Shown piece by piece: positions 31,901 to 44,007 of a DNA stretch of 64,000 nucleotides. Origin of the DNA: Apostichopus japonicus (Eukaryota > Echinodermata > Holothuroidea > Aspidochirotida > Stichopodidae); assembly GCF_037975245.1 (NCBI RefSeq), contig NC_092582.1, positions 22,282,577-22,346,576 of the forward strand. The letters run 5' to 3'. Made by a program: the position numbers and the translations under genes. The notes beneath the pieces were generated by a model. That model did not search any database and had not been told where the DNA came from. It worked only from the letters and a program-made list of their open reading frames with translations. Position 1 is the first letter of the stretch. Every line of letters starts with the position of its first letter.

Positions 31901-32479
31901 ACCTCTGAGAAGATGCAATTTTTTTGTATCGTTATTTGACTAATCATTTAATGCAATAGTAATTTTGTAAAATACACTGACTGTTGATTTGAACACTGCT
32001 TCAAAATTGAATTGAGAGTGACTGGCACAGATTCACTAGAAGACCAGGTTTATAGTGATGAATATTCCCACGCCCTCCCCCCCCCCCCCCAAAGAGAGGG
32101 AATGCACCATCTCACAGATCTACCAAAAGAAACAAAGTCAAGCACCCACCAACTTATCTACACATGACAGTCATGTGATTTTACACATATGATGTTTCCC
32201 AAACAAATACTCATCCTATCCCACGTCTCAGACATCCGTAAGCATTATGGAATGACAAGTAAATTTTAATACAATCTTTTCATTTTTATTAATCTTTTGA
32301 TATCAAGGTTGGTAACAGGTTCATTACTGTCTCAGATGTCGCAATACAGGAAACACCGCTCCCAGCGACAGCCGCAGCCATCTGCATTCAGTACGGCAAC
32401 TGCAAACCAGCCAACCTCGGGACAGTCTTTCCAGAGAAAACACAGAGGATCAGTCACATCACAGTTTAAAAAGTATTAG
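28965..32479 (+). CDS. Unrecognised acidic, probably nuclear protein (5 exons)
   Basis: Exons 28965-28998, 29689-29791, 30166-31001, 31499-31781 and 32308-32479, all GT-AG and phase-consistent, sum to 1428 bp (475 aa). I do not recognise the family. The N-terminus is basic with NLS-like KQTRKRSSS and SRKRQR. Residues ~46-325, mostly one exon, are rich in Glu, Asp, Ser and Thr with no obvious fold. The C-terminal ~70 residues contain a charged helix-like EVMRKMMKDLNEIK running into LVTGSLLSQMSQYRKH, then a Gln/Ser-rich basic tail ending SQFKKY. This C-terminal helix is the part most likely to be conserved. A chromatin or scaffold role is only a guess. AATAAA occurs near 32854 and 33267. Confidence 0.8.
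29140..29353. mobile_element. Short inverted-repeat element (MITE-like)
   Basis: 29140-29163 begins CACTGCGAAGTTCGGACACC, and 29328-29353 is its inverted complement apart from a two-base difference, enclosing ~165 bp of noncoding DNA. A further CCGAACTTCGCA copy follows at 29356-29367. There is no ORF, and no clear target-site duplication was found. It lies in intron 1 of the 28965 gene and looks like a nonautonomous DNA transposon. Confidence 0.65.
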
Positions 32480-34048
32480 TGGAAACATCTTAGCATCAAA
32501 GAACACTATTTATTGAAGGCTTGTTCCTCCTCTGTCTTTTCATAAAGCCATTGTATCATTGGCAATGATTCAATATATCATATGTCAATGTGAGATCCAG
32601 TCTGAAATACAAACATTCATTCTTGACATATTATTATTCATTCATTAATTATTCACTGCTGATGGTAAGAGTATCTTGGACTGAGTTCTATGAAAGACAA
32701 AAAGTTATTACATCATTTTGCTATATTTCATAAAAAAATTCTCTCTCTCATTTTTTTTAGCTCAAAGTTGAGACTTTACCGCTAATTAGATATTGTATAA
32801 TATAAATAAGTTATATAGAGTTGTGGAAATCATTACGTAGTACATTTTATCACCAAATAAATTTAAACATTAATGACGTATGAAAGGAATATCTTTTTAG
32901 TGAATTGCAGAGATGCATTGATGTTACTAAAAATTGATGACACCAACATTCCATAATTTAATCTCATATCCCAATAAGATGATGGGAAACAGTTAAGTTG
33001 TACATTTCTCGGATAGGGATATGATTTTTTAAGAAAGTTACTGGGAATTTTTTGCAACTGTTTATGTGAAGACCATTTCCTCAAAGCATTTTGTATCACA
33101 AAGATATACATTTTTCAAATTTGGCTTCTTCATGTTTGTTACATTGGGTATTCAGCAGTGTGCCTTGTTTCAGATTTTCCATTGTACGTTTTTAATATTT
33201 TATAGTTGATATATACTTTGGGATTGATAATTTAATTATTAAAGTTTCACGCTCCAAGGTTTGGGAAATAAACATGTTCAAACAAGCTACTTATTTGCGT
33301 CTATTGCTGTCTGTGTTATATTATGGGAATGTAAGAAGGGTCTTTAAGTAATTCAATAGCCATCCTACTGGATGAATTGATCAAAGATATTCTCTGTTCA
33401 GAATTCCGATGAGACTGTTTTCACCGTCACAATATATCAAATATATTCACAATGTAAAATATGTATTATGCAGTTATGCGTTCGATACATGAAGTGTTTT
33501 ACAGGATGTTGCCCCCCCCCCCCCCAACTCCAACTCCAGCCAACTGCACATGAAAACAACAAGGCATATAGAAGCTAGAGCCTACGGATGCAATTTGGTT
33601 ACGGTTTCCTCTATACAGTGCTCTAAAGTTTACACCGTGCGTAGCTCTAACGTTTTTTGGGACCACGCTTACGTCACATACACAAAACTGATGGTTAAAA
33701 CTGGCAGATCGACTGGAATGAAGAGGGTCCTGGTCACGTAGGCGCATAAATAGAGGCTTAACCAGCCCTTTTGTCTCTCCCCTTAATTTTGGTCTGATGG
33801 ACAAACTAGAGCATTTTGTGCCCGTTAAATGACATCGGACAGGTTAGTTTACTCCGGAACCCTCGGCGCTGAGCTTATAGCAAAAGAAAAATGGTTATAT
33901 ACATACACGGTGGTTAACTACAATTGTTTATTTTACGCTATAAGATGGAGAAGTTGGAATTCCCCTACCAATCCCGCCCGGTACTTCATTAGTTCGCTGA
34001 CTGACTTTACGCCAATTGGTGATTGTTGATAATTCATCGAGTAGTGGG
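32480..34048. other. 3' UTR and spacer
   Basis: Downstream of the 28965 gene: AT-rich DNA with polyadenylation-like hexamers near 32854 and 33267 and a C run at 33511. No coding evidence on either strand. Confidence 0.5.
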
Positions 34049-34060
34049 TATATATATAAA
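34049..34060 (+). promoter_or_regulatory. TATA box
   Basis: TATATATATAAA followed by GACC. This is a strong TATA element about 0.5 kb upstream of a consensus-like donor at 34581, so a start site near 34080-34090 is expected. It probably drives the gene whose coding exons begin at 35855. Confidence 0.5.
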
Positions 34061-34084
34061 GACCATGATATTGAGTAATAACAT

Positions 34085-34580
34085 CAACAAACCCAGTAGA
34101 AAAGATGCAGGCTTTCCTTGATGGTTGACTTCAGAAAGTCATTTAGCCAATACAGTTTTATGGCTTATTGGCACTCCGGTTCACGAGGTTAACAACGAAA
34201 TACAAACACCCCGACTGCTCGACAAAGGCATTAGCGACTTGACAGGGATTTCATGGATTTGAGTTGCATTTTGAAGTGGGTTATTATCGACCGTCACATA
34301 CGGCTTTTACCCTCCCATTCACCTCCCGGGTTACTTGATCGATTTAAGCAGAAAACACACACTCTTTGGGCAATTGTTACATCTAGAGACATGATTACAA
34401 CGTACCAACTCAGTGGTTATTAAATCAGACCGTTATAGCAAGGCTTAAGACTATATCACCATTTTAAAATTAATGCCAAGAGATGTTCGAGTGAAGTCGT
34501 AATTCTCTCAAAGCCAATGTGTGCTTGGCCATAACATTATCCTTCTAAAGCTCTCGGGCAGATTTGGTAACTGAAAATCG
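34085..34580 (+). other. Probable noncoding first exon (5' UTR)
   Basis: Bounded on the left by the TATA box and on the right by CG|GTAAGT at 34581. It is joined in principle to the acceptor TTTTATTTTCAG at 35791-35802. It carries no long open frame. Inference from signals only; transcript data would decide. Confidence 0.4.
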
Positions 34581-35074
34581 GTAAGTTTATCATTCTAAAC
34601 ATAAGATATTAAGTGTAAATGATAAATAGTGCTATGAAGATGAGTCAGGCCTGTATAGCGACCATGCTTGTCACAAGCTATTGTGCTCTCCGTCTGAGCC
34701 ACATTTCCAAAATGTGCGCAAAATCTTCAAAAGTTACAGGACACGAGGATTGTGCTTCAGCTGTAATTGATAATGCCCCTCTTTAAACGGTAAATGGCTG
34801 GTGTCCCGCCAAGTCGAAACGTCTGACTATACCGGTCTGATGTGAGTTCTTGCAAGTTACAACATAAGTCGTTTCAAAATTGGAGTGAAAAAATAAATCA
34901 TGGCTAACAAAGATCAGTCCGCTTTTATAAGAGTTTGGTTACCAAAGAAAAAAATAATCACAAACCAACATGTTGCTTGACTAAACTTTCCATTTATAAA
35001 CTGCATTTGTTTATTATTTTGTTTATCGTTTATTTGACATATGTTTGGCGACTAAAATAATCGCTAACTCATCA

Positions 35075-35107
35075 ATCGCTTCTCGACCTTCTGGCTAAGA
35101 TCATGTA
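35075..35107 (+). ncRNA. U2 snRNA 5'-end-like fragment
   Basis: ATCGCTTCTCG, then CCTT, then TGGCTAAGATCA match the first ~31 nt of U2 snRNA at about 28 positions, including stem I and the start of the branch-site-interacting region. After 35107 the U2 sequence stops: no Sm site or later stems follow, and instead there is a hairpin-prone segment (AGGTTCCCCTTCTAGGGTGA...). It is a truncated U2 pseudogene or a U2-headed retroposon, not a working U2 gene. It lies in the presumed first intron of the 34-41 kb gene, same strand. Confidence 0.7.
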
Positions 35108-35854
35108 CAACATTAGGTTCCCCTTCTAGGGTGACACAGTCACAGTCTCAATGCAAGGGGACTGGGTTGAGAGGGATCAGTCGTGCGGTTGTTTGGTTTT
35201 TCGTGCCCAAGTTCTTTCTAGCTATAGGGTGACTTTTTCTGAAAGAGTTTCCATTAATCTACATCACGTTCAGGATTTGAGACAAATGCAGTGAGAGATA
35301 AAATACTCGATATTGATGGATATGTGGCATGTAAAACACAGGTTTCGATAGTCTTCACCTTCCGTATTGATAGACAGAGGTGCAGTAACCGCCCGTGGAA
35401 AATAAAGGCGCCGACAGGTTTACAAGATACGGGTGGATCTATTTTGTGGGGGGGGGGGGGAAGTGAAAAAAGTGTATGTGTGTGGTAGGGAGGGAGGGCA
35501 ATGCATGTCAAAATGTAGTGAAGGGAATGGATAAGCAAGTCCCATATCATTGCTTTTGTTGAGATCAAGAAAAACAAAATTATTTCCCAGACTACAACTG
35601 TAGTACAGCGCGGCAAATGATGTCAGCACCCAGCTACATCTTTTCTTGATTTCCCGGTATACATAATATGCTTATCCACTTGCCACTGATTTTCAAATAT
35701 ATATACATGGTAGTCATAAATGTCTATAATGAATTACATACTTCTGTTGTGTTGTGGTTTAAAACGGAAATGTATATCTGTCTGGTTTGTTTTTATTTTC
35801 AGAGATCAGTTAATTGTTCCGACTATTATCGGTTAACCGTATACGACAATTGGC

Positions 35855-38800
35855 ATGCGTGAGCAATCGAACCAAAAAATCACAAAAGACGGTTATCGGA
35901 CCACGAGGGAAGACCCACCGATACGCCGACATATTTCAAGAGCTCAGTATCCAACGTACAGAGTTCCTTCATATATTACAGATGAAAGTGCCCTTCCAAG
36001 TCCAACCATTACTACATATGGATATCCACGGTATTCTTACGATGAAATAAGCATACCGTCTTATCAACCGCCAACATCGAACAAACATTCTTCCTCTTCA
36101 GATGTTAGTCAATTCGAGTTACTGAGTTATACCTCACCGGATTATCCACTGACGAGTTACCAAATCCCCGATGAATCGCAACCTGTGGTGCAACGGATGC
36201 AAATTTACGATATACCATCTTATAACTTACGCCGTTATAGCCCGCAGAGTCACAGCACTTTCCAGAAGAAAGATTCAGTTCCGCAATACAAGAAACATTA
36301 CCCGAAATTCCCGATACCGCGATATCAGACAAGATCGGGGACCATAGCACAGACAAATTTGGCAAGAGGCACCGCACGTGATGCCTTTCAAAAATAAGGA
36401 CACGGTATAAGCCCCTCTCCTGACACTTTCATTTCACTTTGTGATATCAAAAGACGCAGATAAGATTATTTCTGTAACTGCAGATGTAAAGAGATGGGCC
36501 TCAAGCGAAATTAAATACAATCTACTGTTTGTTACTTTTATTATTGACAGTTTGACATTGGTACTTGATGAATATTCATTAGATGACGTAGTTTGCATGT
36601 CATCGATCGTTTCAACGATGAACGAATGCTCGGCTCTTATAAGAGACTCTTACATTGAGAGACAACTGTTAGAAGAAACAGACGATGATATTTCTTGGAA
36701 AGAAAACCAAATCATCGGTGAAAACCTGCAAAAGTCGTGGCTTGATGTGTGTTCTTGGATTCCAAACGGTGCGGGCCAATTTCGTCGTCATAGCAACGAC
36801 AACAAAAGCTCGAACCAATCCAAGCCTCACAGTAAACTCGGGGCGAATTTACGAACAACTACACAAGCCCATGCCAAGCGAATACAAGGCGCAAACTTCC
36901 GGAAAGGTGGACAATGTATTGAATTTCATTTCAAACATTATAATAATCCGAAGAAATATATCGAGCAGTACAGAAGATTCCATACATTTGGAGGTCCTTT
37001 GGAGAGACTGTCTTCTCGAGAAATAACGACAAGGGAACGAAATAGAGAAGTGAACAATACAAGCAGAGATTTCACAGAAGAACAAGCAGGTTATCTACAT
37101 TTTGGGCAACCATTTACTCCACTCAAATCTTGTCTTCAAAATGGAGGCATGAAACGTAATTCCCCAGATATTGAGCTTCAGTTACAACTCATTTCTCGTC
37201 GACCAGCTACTACGATACAAGGACATAGCCTTGTGAACGACAGAAGTGACTTAAAATACCACGCAAGCTTTTCTGGTAATACAAGTTTACCTAGCTATTG
37301 CGCTTTAACAGAAACCGCCAAATCTCGCCGACGAACGGGGAATAAAGGAGTTTCTAGGGTCAGAGGTTACGAGAGTACAGGAAGTAGTACACAGAGGCAC
37401 TCTGCCGATGCGTTATTGTATGCCTCTAATATCTCTTACAGAGCACCACCTCATACTGCACCGACCGATACGTTTAGAAAATCCTTAGAGGTTCATCTGC
37501 CTCATGGAGAGAAGATGGTACTGAAAAATAATAAACTCTACTCTTGGGAACAGTCCTCGTTTACCGATGCCATCGACAGTAATTATCAACAAAGCATGAT
37601 GGGACACAGTGCGATTCCCCGTGCCCCTTACATGCCCGGATCACTTATCAAGCACTTACCTCCGACATTCTTCGCTGCGAATCAGAACCACAAGTCAACA
37701 GACGTACTTATAGACAAACCATACAGGTAAGCAACAGACGCACAGATACACAAACCCTACAGGTAAGCGATACATGCAGTCATTTGGCGGAAAGATGTCG
37801 ATCTCAAACGACGCAGCAAAAATGACCATAAAATACACACACTTTCATCACATTTTATTCGTATAGTTTTTTTGTCCTGTCAGTATCCATGGAGATGAAT
37901 TGTTATTTGCGACAATTCTTCATCATGACACTCCATTAACAAGATTCTTTCCCTCTTCAAGTATGCATAGCTTAGTGAATGGTCTCTTCTCTAACGTCAT
38001 TATATTGTTCAATAGACGACAGTATTATAACGGGTAATCGCACGAGTCGTCCATTCTTCAAAAATAACATTAATAACAATAAGAAATAAAAAATTAATAA
38101 ATATAGAGGACCCCCAAATTTGTGTAGTTTATTTCCTACAGTGATTTAATACAGTGATTTGAGCCAAGGTTATGGTTAACAACTACGTACCGGTACGCCA
38201 TTCAGGGCACAAAAAGAAAAAAAAATAGTTTTTTTTCACTGTAGAGATATAATGTCAGCCATAGAAACTGTGACCACGTGATAATGGCAATGATATTGAA
38301 AATATAAGATATACCAGAAAATAATTTTTACAAAAAGCAAAAACGTCGGGTCAGGTAAAATATGATAAATGCTAAATGACAAAGTCCTTCAGATGAATTG
38401 CGAATGGATCGTTACAAACCCTTAATTAGATACCAATAACCTTTCCTGTGTAGTTCTTCATTGTAGTTACGTAATCGTAGTTAGAAATCCTTGTAGTTAC
38501 GTCATCATTAGTATACTTCTCTCTCTTCAGTTTTGTGCCTGTAAAGCCACCAGCCATCCCATCCGAAAAAAGGGTAAAATACTTCATATTTTGTTCTTTC
38601 TTTATCATACATGTACCATCATCAGTATTTTTCTACAGCACCTCCTCTATACTAACTATTATCACTTATTTGCATCTTCTCTGTTTACCGGGTTTAAATA
38701 CATGAAGTTGTTTTTACGGTTGTTGAAGAAAACCTGTTCAGCTAAGAGAGTCAAGACAGAGCAAAACAAAACAGGACAACGAAACGAACGATACGAGGCG

Positions 38801-41188
38801 ATGCAAGTTGTTAACGAGTTAAATTTGATCACCAGACACTGTAGTGGTGTAACCATGGAGGTAAAAACAGTATTTGGTTGTTGAAAAACACAAACTGTGT
38901 ATCAAAGACGGAAACGCACGGCAAGATAGGATAAAAGATACCACACAGCAAGAAAGAACGAAACGCCAGCAATTCCAGATAAGAAAACGTGATTACTCTC
39001 CTAAATGTACCGTGATGCAAGAACTTGGAAAATGAATAACACACACTATCGGTTACCCGCTCGGTACCACTCCCCCCCCCCCCCTTCGAACCCCTCTTCC
39101 TCCAACGCCCTACAAATACGGCACTTACTGAACTGTAGATATGTGGGTAAGGAAATAACCAGTTGAATATTCTGTCCCACTCCATCTTAGTGTTGATTCC
39201 CGACCCGTTGCTAAAGTCTTTCTTGACTACGCCACTGTTAAGTTAATAAAATCAAAGCTAACCAGTATTAAGAAGTGTCGGAAAGTCTATTGATTTTGCA
39301 GTGACGCCACGTGTCGATAAACTGATCAGCCAATTATAATAAGCGCCAGCAACTTACATCAGATCTAGCACTTTATCACTGGAAGCTAGAATGTCTCTCT
39401 CATATAAGCTTCCAAGTGTTCTTATAACTTCCATTGATACTGCGAAAGTCTGCTCCTTATCACCCCACTCCTCACCTCACTGGTCCCTCATCCCATCACC
39501 CAATTTGAAATGACATGCACGTTATTCTTTCAACCACTGGTAAGTTAAGATATTGCTCGTTTTTGCCCTGTTTCGTATTTTTTCAATATACTAACATCAT
39601 TGTGCCAAATTTCCAGACATTTGTAAAATACTAGCGCAACAGGCCGTCAATCCTTCCCCTCTCGTCCCCTACCGTCCCGTCCCCTACCGTCCCCTCCCGT
39701 CCCCTACCCTACCCTCCCGTCCCCCACCCCGTACTAGCATGCCCTGCTGACAGTAATTAGCTATATCTAAGTATTACTCAAACTAAGAATACAACTGAAT
39801 CTATTCAAACTATATTAACATCACTTCATTCGTCAGTAACTAATGATTCATCTTGTTACTACTTTCTTGGACAGAGACAACGCAATAAATTGTTCGACTG
39901 GAGTTACAGTTGATTATATGGATTCTGATGGGAGCTATACGCCCATGGTAGAGGAGAGGAGACCACAACATACTGAGATAATGCTAGAGAACTTCTACAA
40001 AGAACTACTGGCCGCAGCGCATCAACTTCAACGCGCGCAGCCGGGGAAGGTGAATGTCGTTCCCACTGTTCTCTGTTTGTATGAATAAACTGGATATCGA
40101 GTCGGTGATGTTTGAAATTCACATCCGGAGGGGGTGGGGGTACGTGTTGATCTTTACGGTCCTTGTGGTTAAATCCCAAATGTTATCCTTTTGACCAAAA
40201 TTATACATTTTTACGTACTTTAAAAGAAATTGCTACTAAGCTTCTAAACGTCAGAATTTTAAATATTATCTTGACTTGAAATGTTTCTTCCATGAATGTA
40301 AGTAGTGGTCACCATACAAAGAGAAAATATATTTTTGCACGTCAGCAGGTATTAGAGAAGGACAGGATCCCTCGCCCTACCTCCCAAACCAACAGTGTCG
40401 CCTCTTCCTGGGAGCCAAGACTTGCTGAATCAGTTCTGCGAATATTCAAAGGCGACAACACGGCTAAGGGGTCAAATGTCAAAGGTCAACCAAAGTCGGT
40501 ATCAATCTCGCAAATTATTGATCATTGTATGCCAATCAAAACGGAAGATGAGAGAACTGCCAGACTGAAGCATGGACGAGTATATATGGACTACCCAACA
40601 GGTAGCGAGGGTCAAAGGTCACGAGTTCAAAGGTCACCTCGACAAACACACAATTATTCAGGTTGTAGCCCGGTTACAGAGAAAGAAGCGAGTCCAATAG
40701 CTAAGATTGAACATAGTAATTCGAAAAAGGTAGCTACAACAACTATTCTTAAACTGTGTTCTAAACACAAAGAATATGTAAACAAGGGAGAACGGTTTTC
40801 ACCCAAACCTGCAAACATTCTTTCTGAAAACATGTCTTTATCGAAAAATAACAATATTACAACAAGCTTCACATCAAAAAGGCAGCAGGAATGTAATTCT
40901 GATGGAACCGATTCGACCACGAAGTCAAAACTAGGCAAAGAAATAGCTCACCACAGGAGAGCATCGAAACAACAAAAGAACGATTTCCACAAGTACGTAT
41001 CGAGCCACTCGCAAGCAATGTTTGCAAACAGTGCGCCCTCATTGAACAGCCACGGTATGCAGACATATGTCAAACCATCAATTAAAAGAAATGTAAGTAC
41101 TGAGGCAGGATCTAAGGATCAAAATGAATATTCGTATAATACAGTCTACCATGTACGATTAGGAAACCCTTGCGATAAGTCTTCATAA
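35855..41188 (+). CDS. Unrecognised Tyr/Pro/Ser-rich protein (about 4 coding exons)
   Basis: Proposed exons: 35855-36377, 36484-37726, 39875-40049, 40349-41188 (2781 bp, 926 aa). The last three junctions are well supported: donor ACAG|GTAAGC at 37727 (phase 2), acceptors GGACAG at 39874 and CAGCAG at 40343-40348 (a NAGNAG pair). The first junction is weak: a stop at 36395-36397 forces an intron, the only fitting donor is C|GTGATG, and acceptors at 36453, 36459 and 36483 are all phase-compatible. Exon 1 is Tyr/Pro-rich with recurring [IV]PxY words (VPSY, IPSY twice, VPQY, IPRY). Exon 2 opens with a helix-like hydrophobic block (YNLLFVTFIIDSLTLVLDEY) and then becomes basic and Ser/Asn-rich. Exon 3 has ENFYKELLAAAHQLQRAQ, probably helical. 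Exon 4 is Lys/Ser-rich and disordered. I know no homologue and assign no function. Confidence 0.6.
39655..39730. repeat. CCGTCCCCTA-type minisatellite
   Basis: Imperfect ~10-15-bp units of CCGTCCCCTACC, lying in the 2.1-kb intron between coding exons 36484-37726 and 39875-40049. Confidence 0.75.
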
Positions 41189-41406
41189 TACTTTCGAAAG
41201 GTTGAAACTGTTGAAATAACGTATAAAACGTTCAAAGCTGGAGTAATCTAAACGTACATTGACTTACAAAATGCAGCCCTTGACATTTCGATAGATTACT
41301 AGTCTTGACCTAAACTGCCCGTTTTGGTTTTATTGGTTTCTCTGTCTTTATCATAGCATTTATGATACATAATGATGGTAATAGGAAATGCATGATTTAC
41401 ACACAT

Positions 41407-41427
41407 ACATATATGTATATATATATA

Positions 41428-41485
<58 letters not shown>

Positions 41486-41533
41486 TTAGAATTGAAATTG
41501 TAGTGAGTTGGAAATATATATATATATATATAT
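41407..41533. repeat. (AT)n microsatellites
   Basis: A long TA run (41407-41481) and a second at 41513-41533, about 220 bp downstream of the plus-strand gene's stop codon. Confidence 0.95.
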
Positions 41534-43066
41534 GTTGGTTTTTGCCAGATAAATCCTTTGTTACTTCATAAAACTGGATCACAGTAACAGGTCTGTGCTG
41601 TTAAACATAGCACATGGCTTTCATTGTCACATCTTTCATGTTTACAACCTTTTTGGCCACAAAAAAAGAAAAAGGTGTTTCATTTGTTAACCTAGCTGGA
41701 CTCTGAATTCATTATCAAAATGCAACTTCTTTTCTGGGGGTAATTTTTTTATAAAGATAAAGAAAACCCTTTCCAACTCATTTGCCATGTTTGATGCATT
41801 TCTCTTCTGTAATCAGGTAACATCCATTCAAATGTGAAGATTCCCCCTTTTTTTATCTTTTACAAAAGCAAATCTTTATGAAGCAACAAGCTATGTAATT
41901 TCATCCGACAGATGGAGAAATTATACACAATTTTTTGAGATTCTTGAGAATTTGAGATTTTTGAGAATTTCGAACGTTGCAAAACATATTCCTTTCAATC
42001 GTTGATAACAGAACTAACGATTTTGAGCAAATGGAACATGTCAAATAAAAAATGGAAAAATAGAAATGAGACTTCAAATGTAGACACAGACCGTTTCTTT
42101 TTTACAAATATATTTTTAAGTTAATACCTTATCTTTAACATCACCCTGCCAACACAAAGTTCATTAAAAATATGACATTTATTAATAATCTGACAAAAAT
42201 TGAGGCTGCTATGTGTTTTTACAACACATCAAGAAGGAAAGTCGTTCTTAAGAAATAAGACTTAAGACAATGAGAAATAAAGTGGAATTGATCATACACA
42301 AGTCTTGATATATGCTACATTTTCTTCTAAAACAGAGGAACAAAAGCTCAAACACTTCTCGACCAAACGGGCATTGTGACCTGCCAAAGAGATTGCCGTC
42401 TTTGGTCCACCAAAATACACAATGGTGGCATAATGCATCAGAAATGAGTTACATAATCAACTAACAGGCACCTCCACCCCCCCCCCCAACCCCCATCACC
42501 ACGAGTATCTCCCTCTGGTTTGATGAACAATTCACATGGACATCAAGATAGCATTAAAACAGGACTTTTTATCACAGCATTGTTTATACACTTCTTCGTA
42601 TAACCCTCATAACTGCATTACAGGACGACATTAAACAGAATTTTGGTATTGATATGTTGAAGGCCAAGAGAGGAAGAAAGAAAGAAAATATGAGTGGGTG
42701 CTAGTAATCTTTCTATAGCAACTGCTCTGTTAAAAAATGTTCCGTTTTAAATGATACTAAATCTATGCAATGCTCCTTTAAGGCTTAGTTCATGATGACG
42801 TTGGTTTCTCAGTGCAGGCCTAGATGTTAGTTAATGTTAATCCATTGGTAATTAAATGCTTATAACACAATTCCCCAAAATGCTTTTGTAACTTTTGCAC
42901 TTATGAACAACAGAGCACCCTTGGGATGACACTTTGTCCTAGACAAAATTTGAAATGTATTGTATTAAAACATGTTTAATAGTTAAAGACCATCGAAGTA
43001 TAATCCAGTTTTGTGTTGCAGAACTGCTCTAATGGTCTGCCTGTTTAGTCGAACCGACTTAATCGA

Positions 43067-43135
<69 letters not shown>

Positions 43136-43579
43136 TATAAAGATGAATATATATAGATATATATAGGCATGTCTCTCCTTTCACCTTTGCAAATAAATAC
43201 ATCGTTTTAGACAGGTGGATAGCTGAATACCCAAATGTACAGTTAAAAACTCCAAATTTACTGAAGGAGTCAAGATGTAGAACATATCCAACTGTTGGTA
43301 AACAGTGAAGAACTAACAAGGACAGTTGAATGTCACACCACCATTCCCCCTCCCCTGGTACCCTCCCCCACTCCACCCCCAACTCACCCTCCCCATTATC
43401 CTCACCCTTCTACTAAGACATGCAATTATAAATGAAAACAATCACAACCGTTCAGGCAAATAATAAACGCTTCCTTTCAAACGAAGATCGACTAAATTAC
43501 CGAAATTAGTCGGCCACTATAACAGAAACCTAGCAAGTTTGATCGGTGGTCGTACTCACATATTTATCGTTCTTCAGTT
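41534..43579. other. Convergent intergenic spacer
   Basis: Separates the 35855 gene (plus) from ABCF1 (minus). It is AT-rich with a C run at 42477-42488 and an (AT)n tract at 43069-43140. Open frames such as 43059-43382 on the minus strand are microsatellite and low-complexity artefacts. I see nothing else in it. Confidence 0.55.
43069..43140. repeat. (AT)n microsatellite
   Basis: About 70 bp of alternating TA downstream of the ABCF1 3' end. Confidence 0.95.
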
Positions 43580-43585
43580 TTTATT
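43580..43585 (-). terminator. Possible ABCF1 polyadenylation signal
   Basis: TTTATT on the plus strand reads AATAAA on the minus strand, about 420 bp after the ABCF1 stop codon. It is the nearest canonical hexamer noticed. Confidence 0.4.
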
Positions 43586-44007
43586 TATCTGTCGTTAATG
43601 ACAATCTGCTCCATTCGATCGGCAGAACGTAAAGTCCTGTCTCATCTGATGTCTTTCAATCAGACTGTCGGCTGAAAGCAGCCGACACATGGGGACTTAA
43701 AATTGTTAAAATCTGGGATTAGGGGCTATGGTACCGGTATTTCTCACAGGCCACGGACGCCCTCTCAACTGAGCAGACCCGAGAGAAGAACAAACTTTGT
43801 TTGGAACTCCATTCCTAGTATGGTTTCTTCTTTCGAAATAACGACTTCACGATCAACATCCTCTCTGCGACGGGAGATGGAATGACAGTTAGACTGAACT
43901 AGATCTCCTCCAAGCCCAGTAACCTGTAGGCAGGCTTCGGTTATTCAATCTGGTGGTACTAGCTTAAACCTTCCCTAGACCCCCCTGAATCTAGACATCA
44001 ATTTACA

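Noticed and set aside
38591-38884. Candidate extra exon of the 35-41 kb gene (Lys-rich segment ending at a GTAAAA donor)
   Set aside because: Its possible acceptors give phases that do not fit the phase-2 junction, and exons 37726 and 39875 already join in phase without it.
40609-40636. GGGTCAAAGGTCA, a direct repeat like a nuclear-receptor DR1 site, plus another AGGTCA
   Set aside because: It lies inside a coding exon where similar words recur because of codon content; a regulatory role has no support here.
41362-41582. Tyr/Ile-repeat open frames on both strands (also 43059-43382 and 51759-52052)
   Set aside because: They are translations of (AT)n microsatellites.
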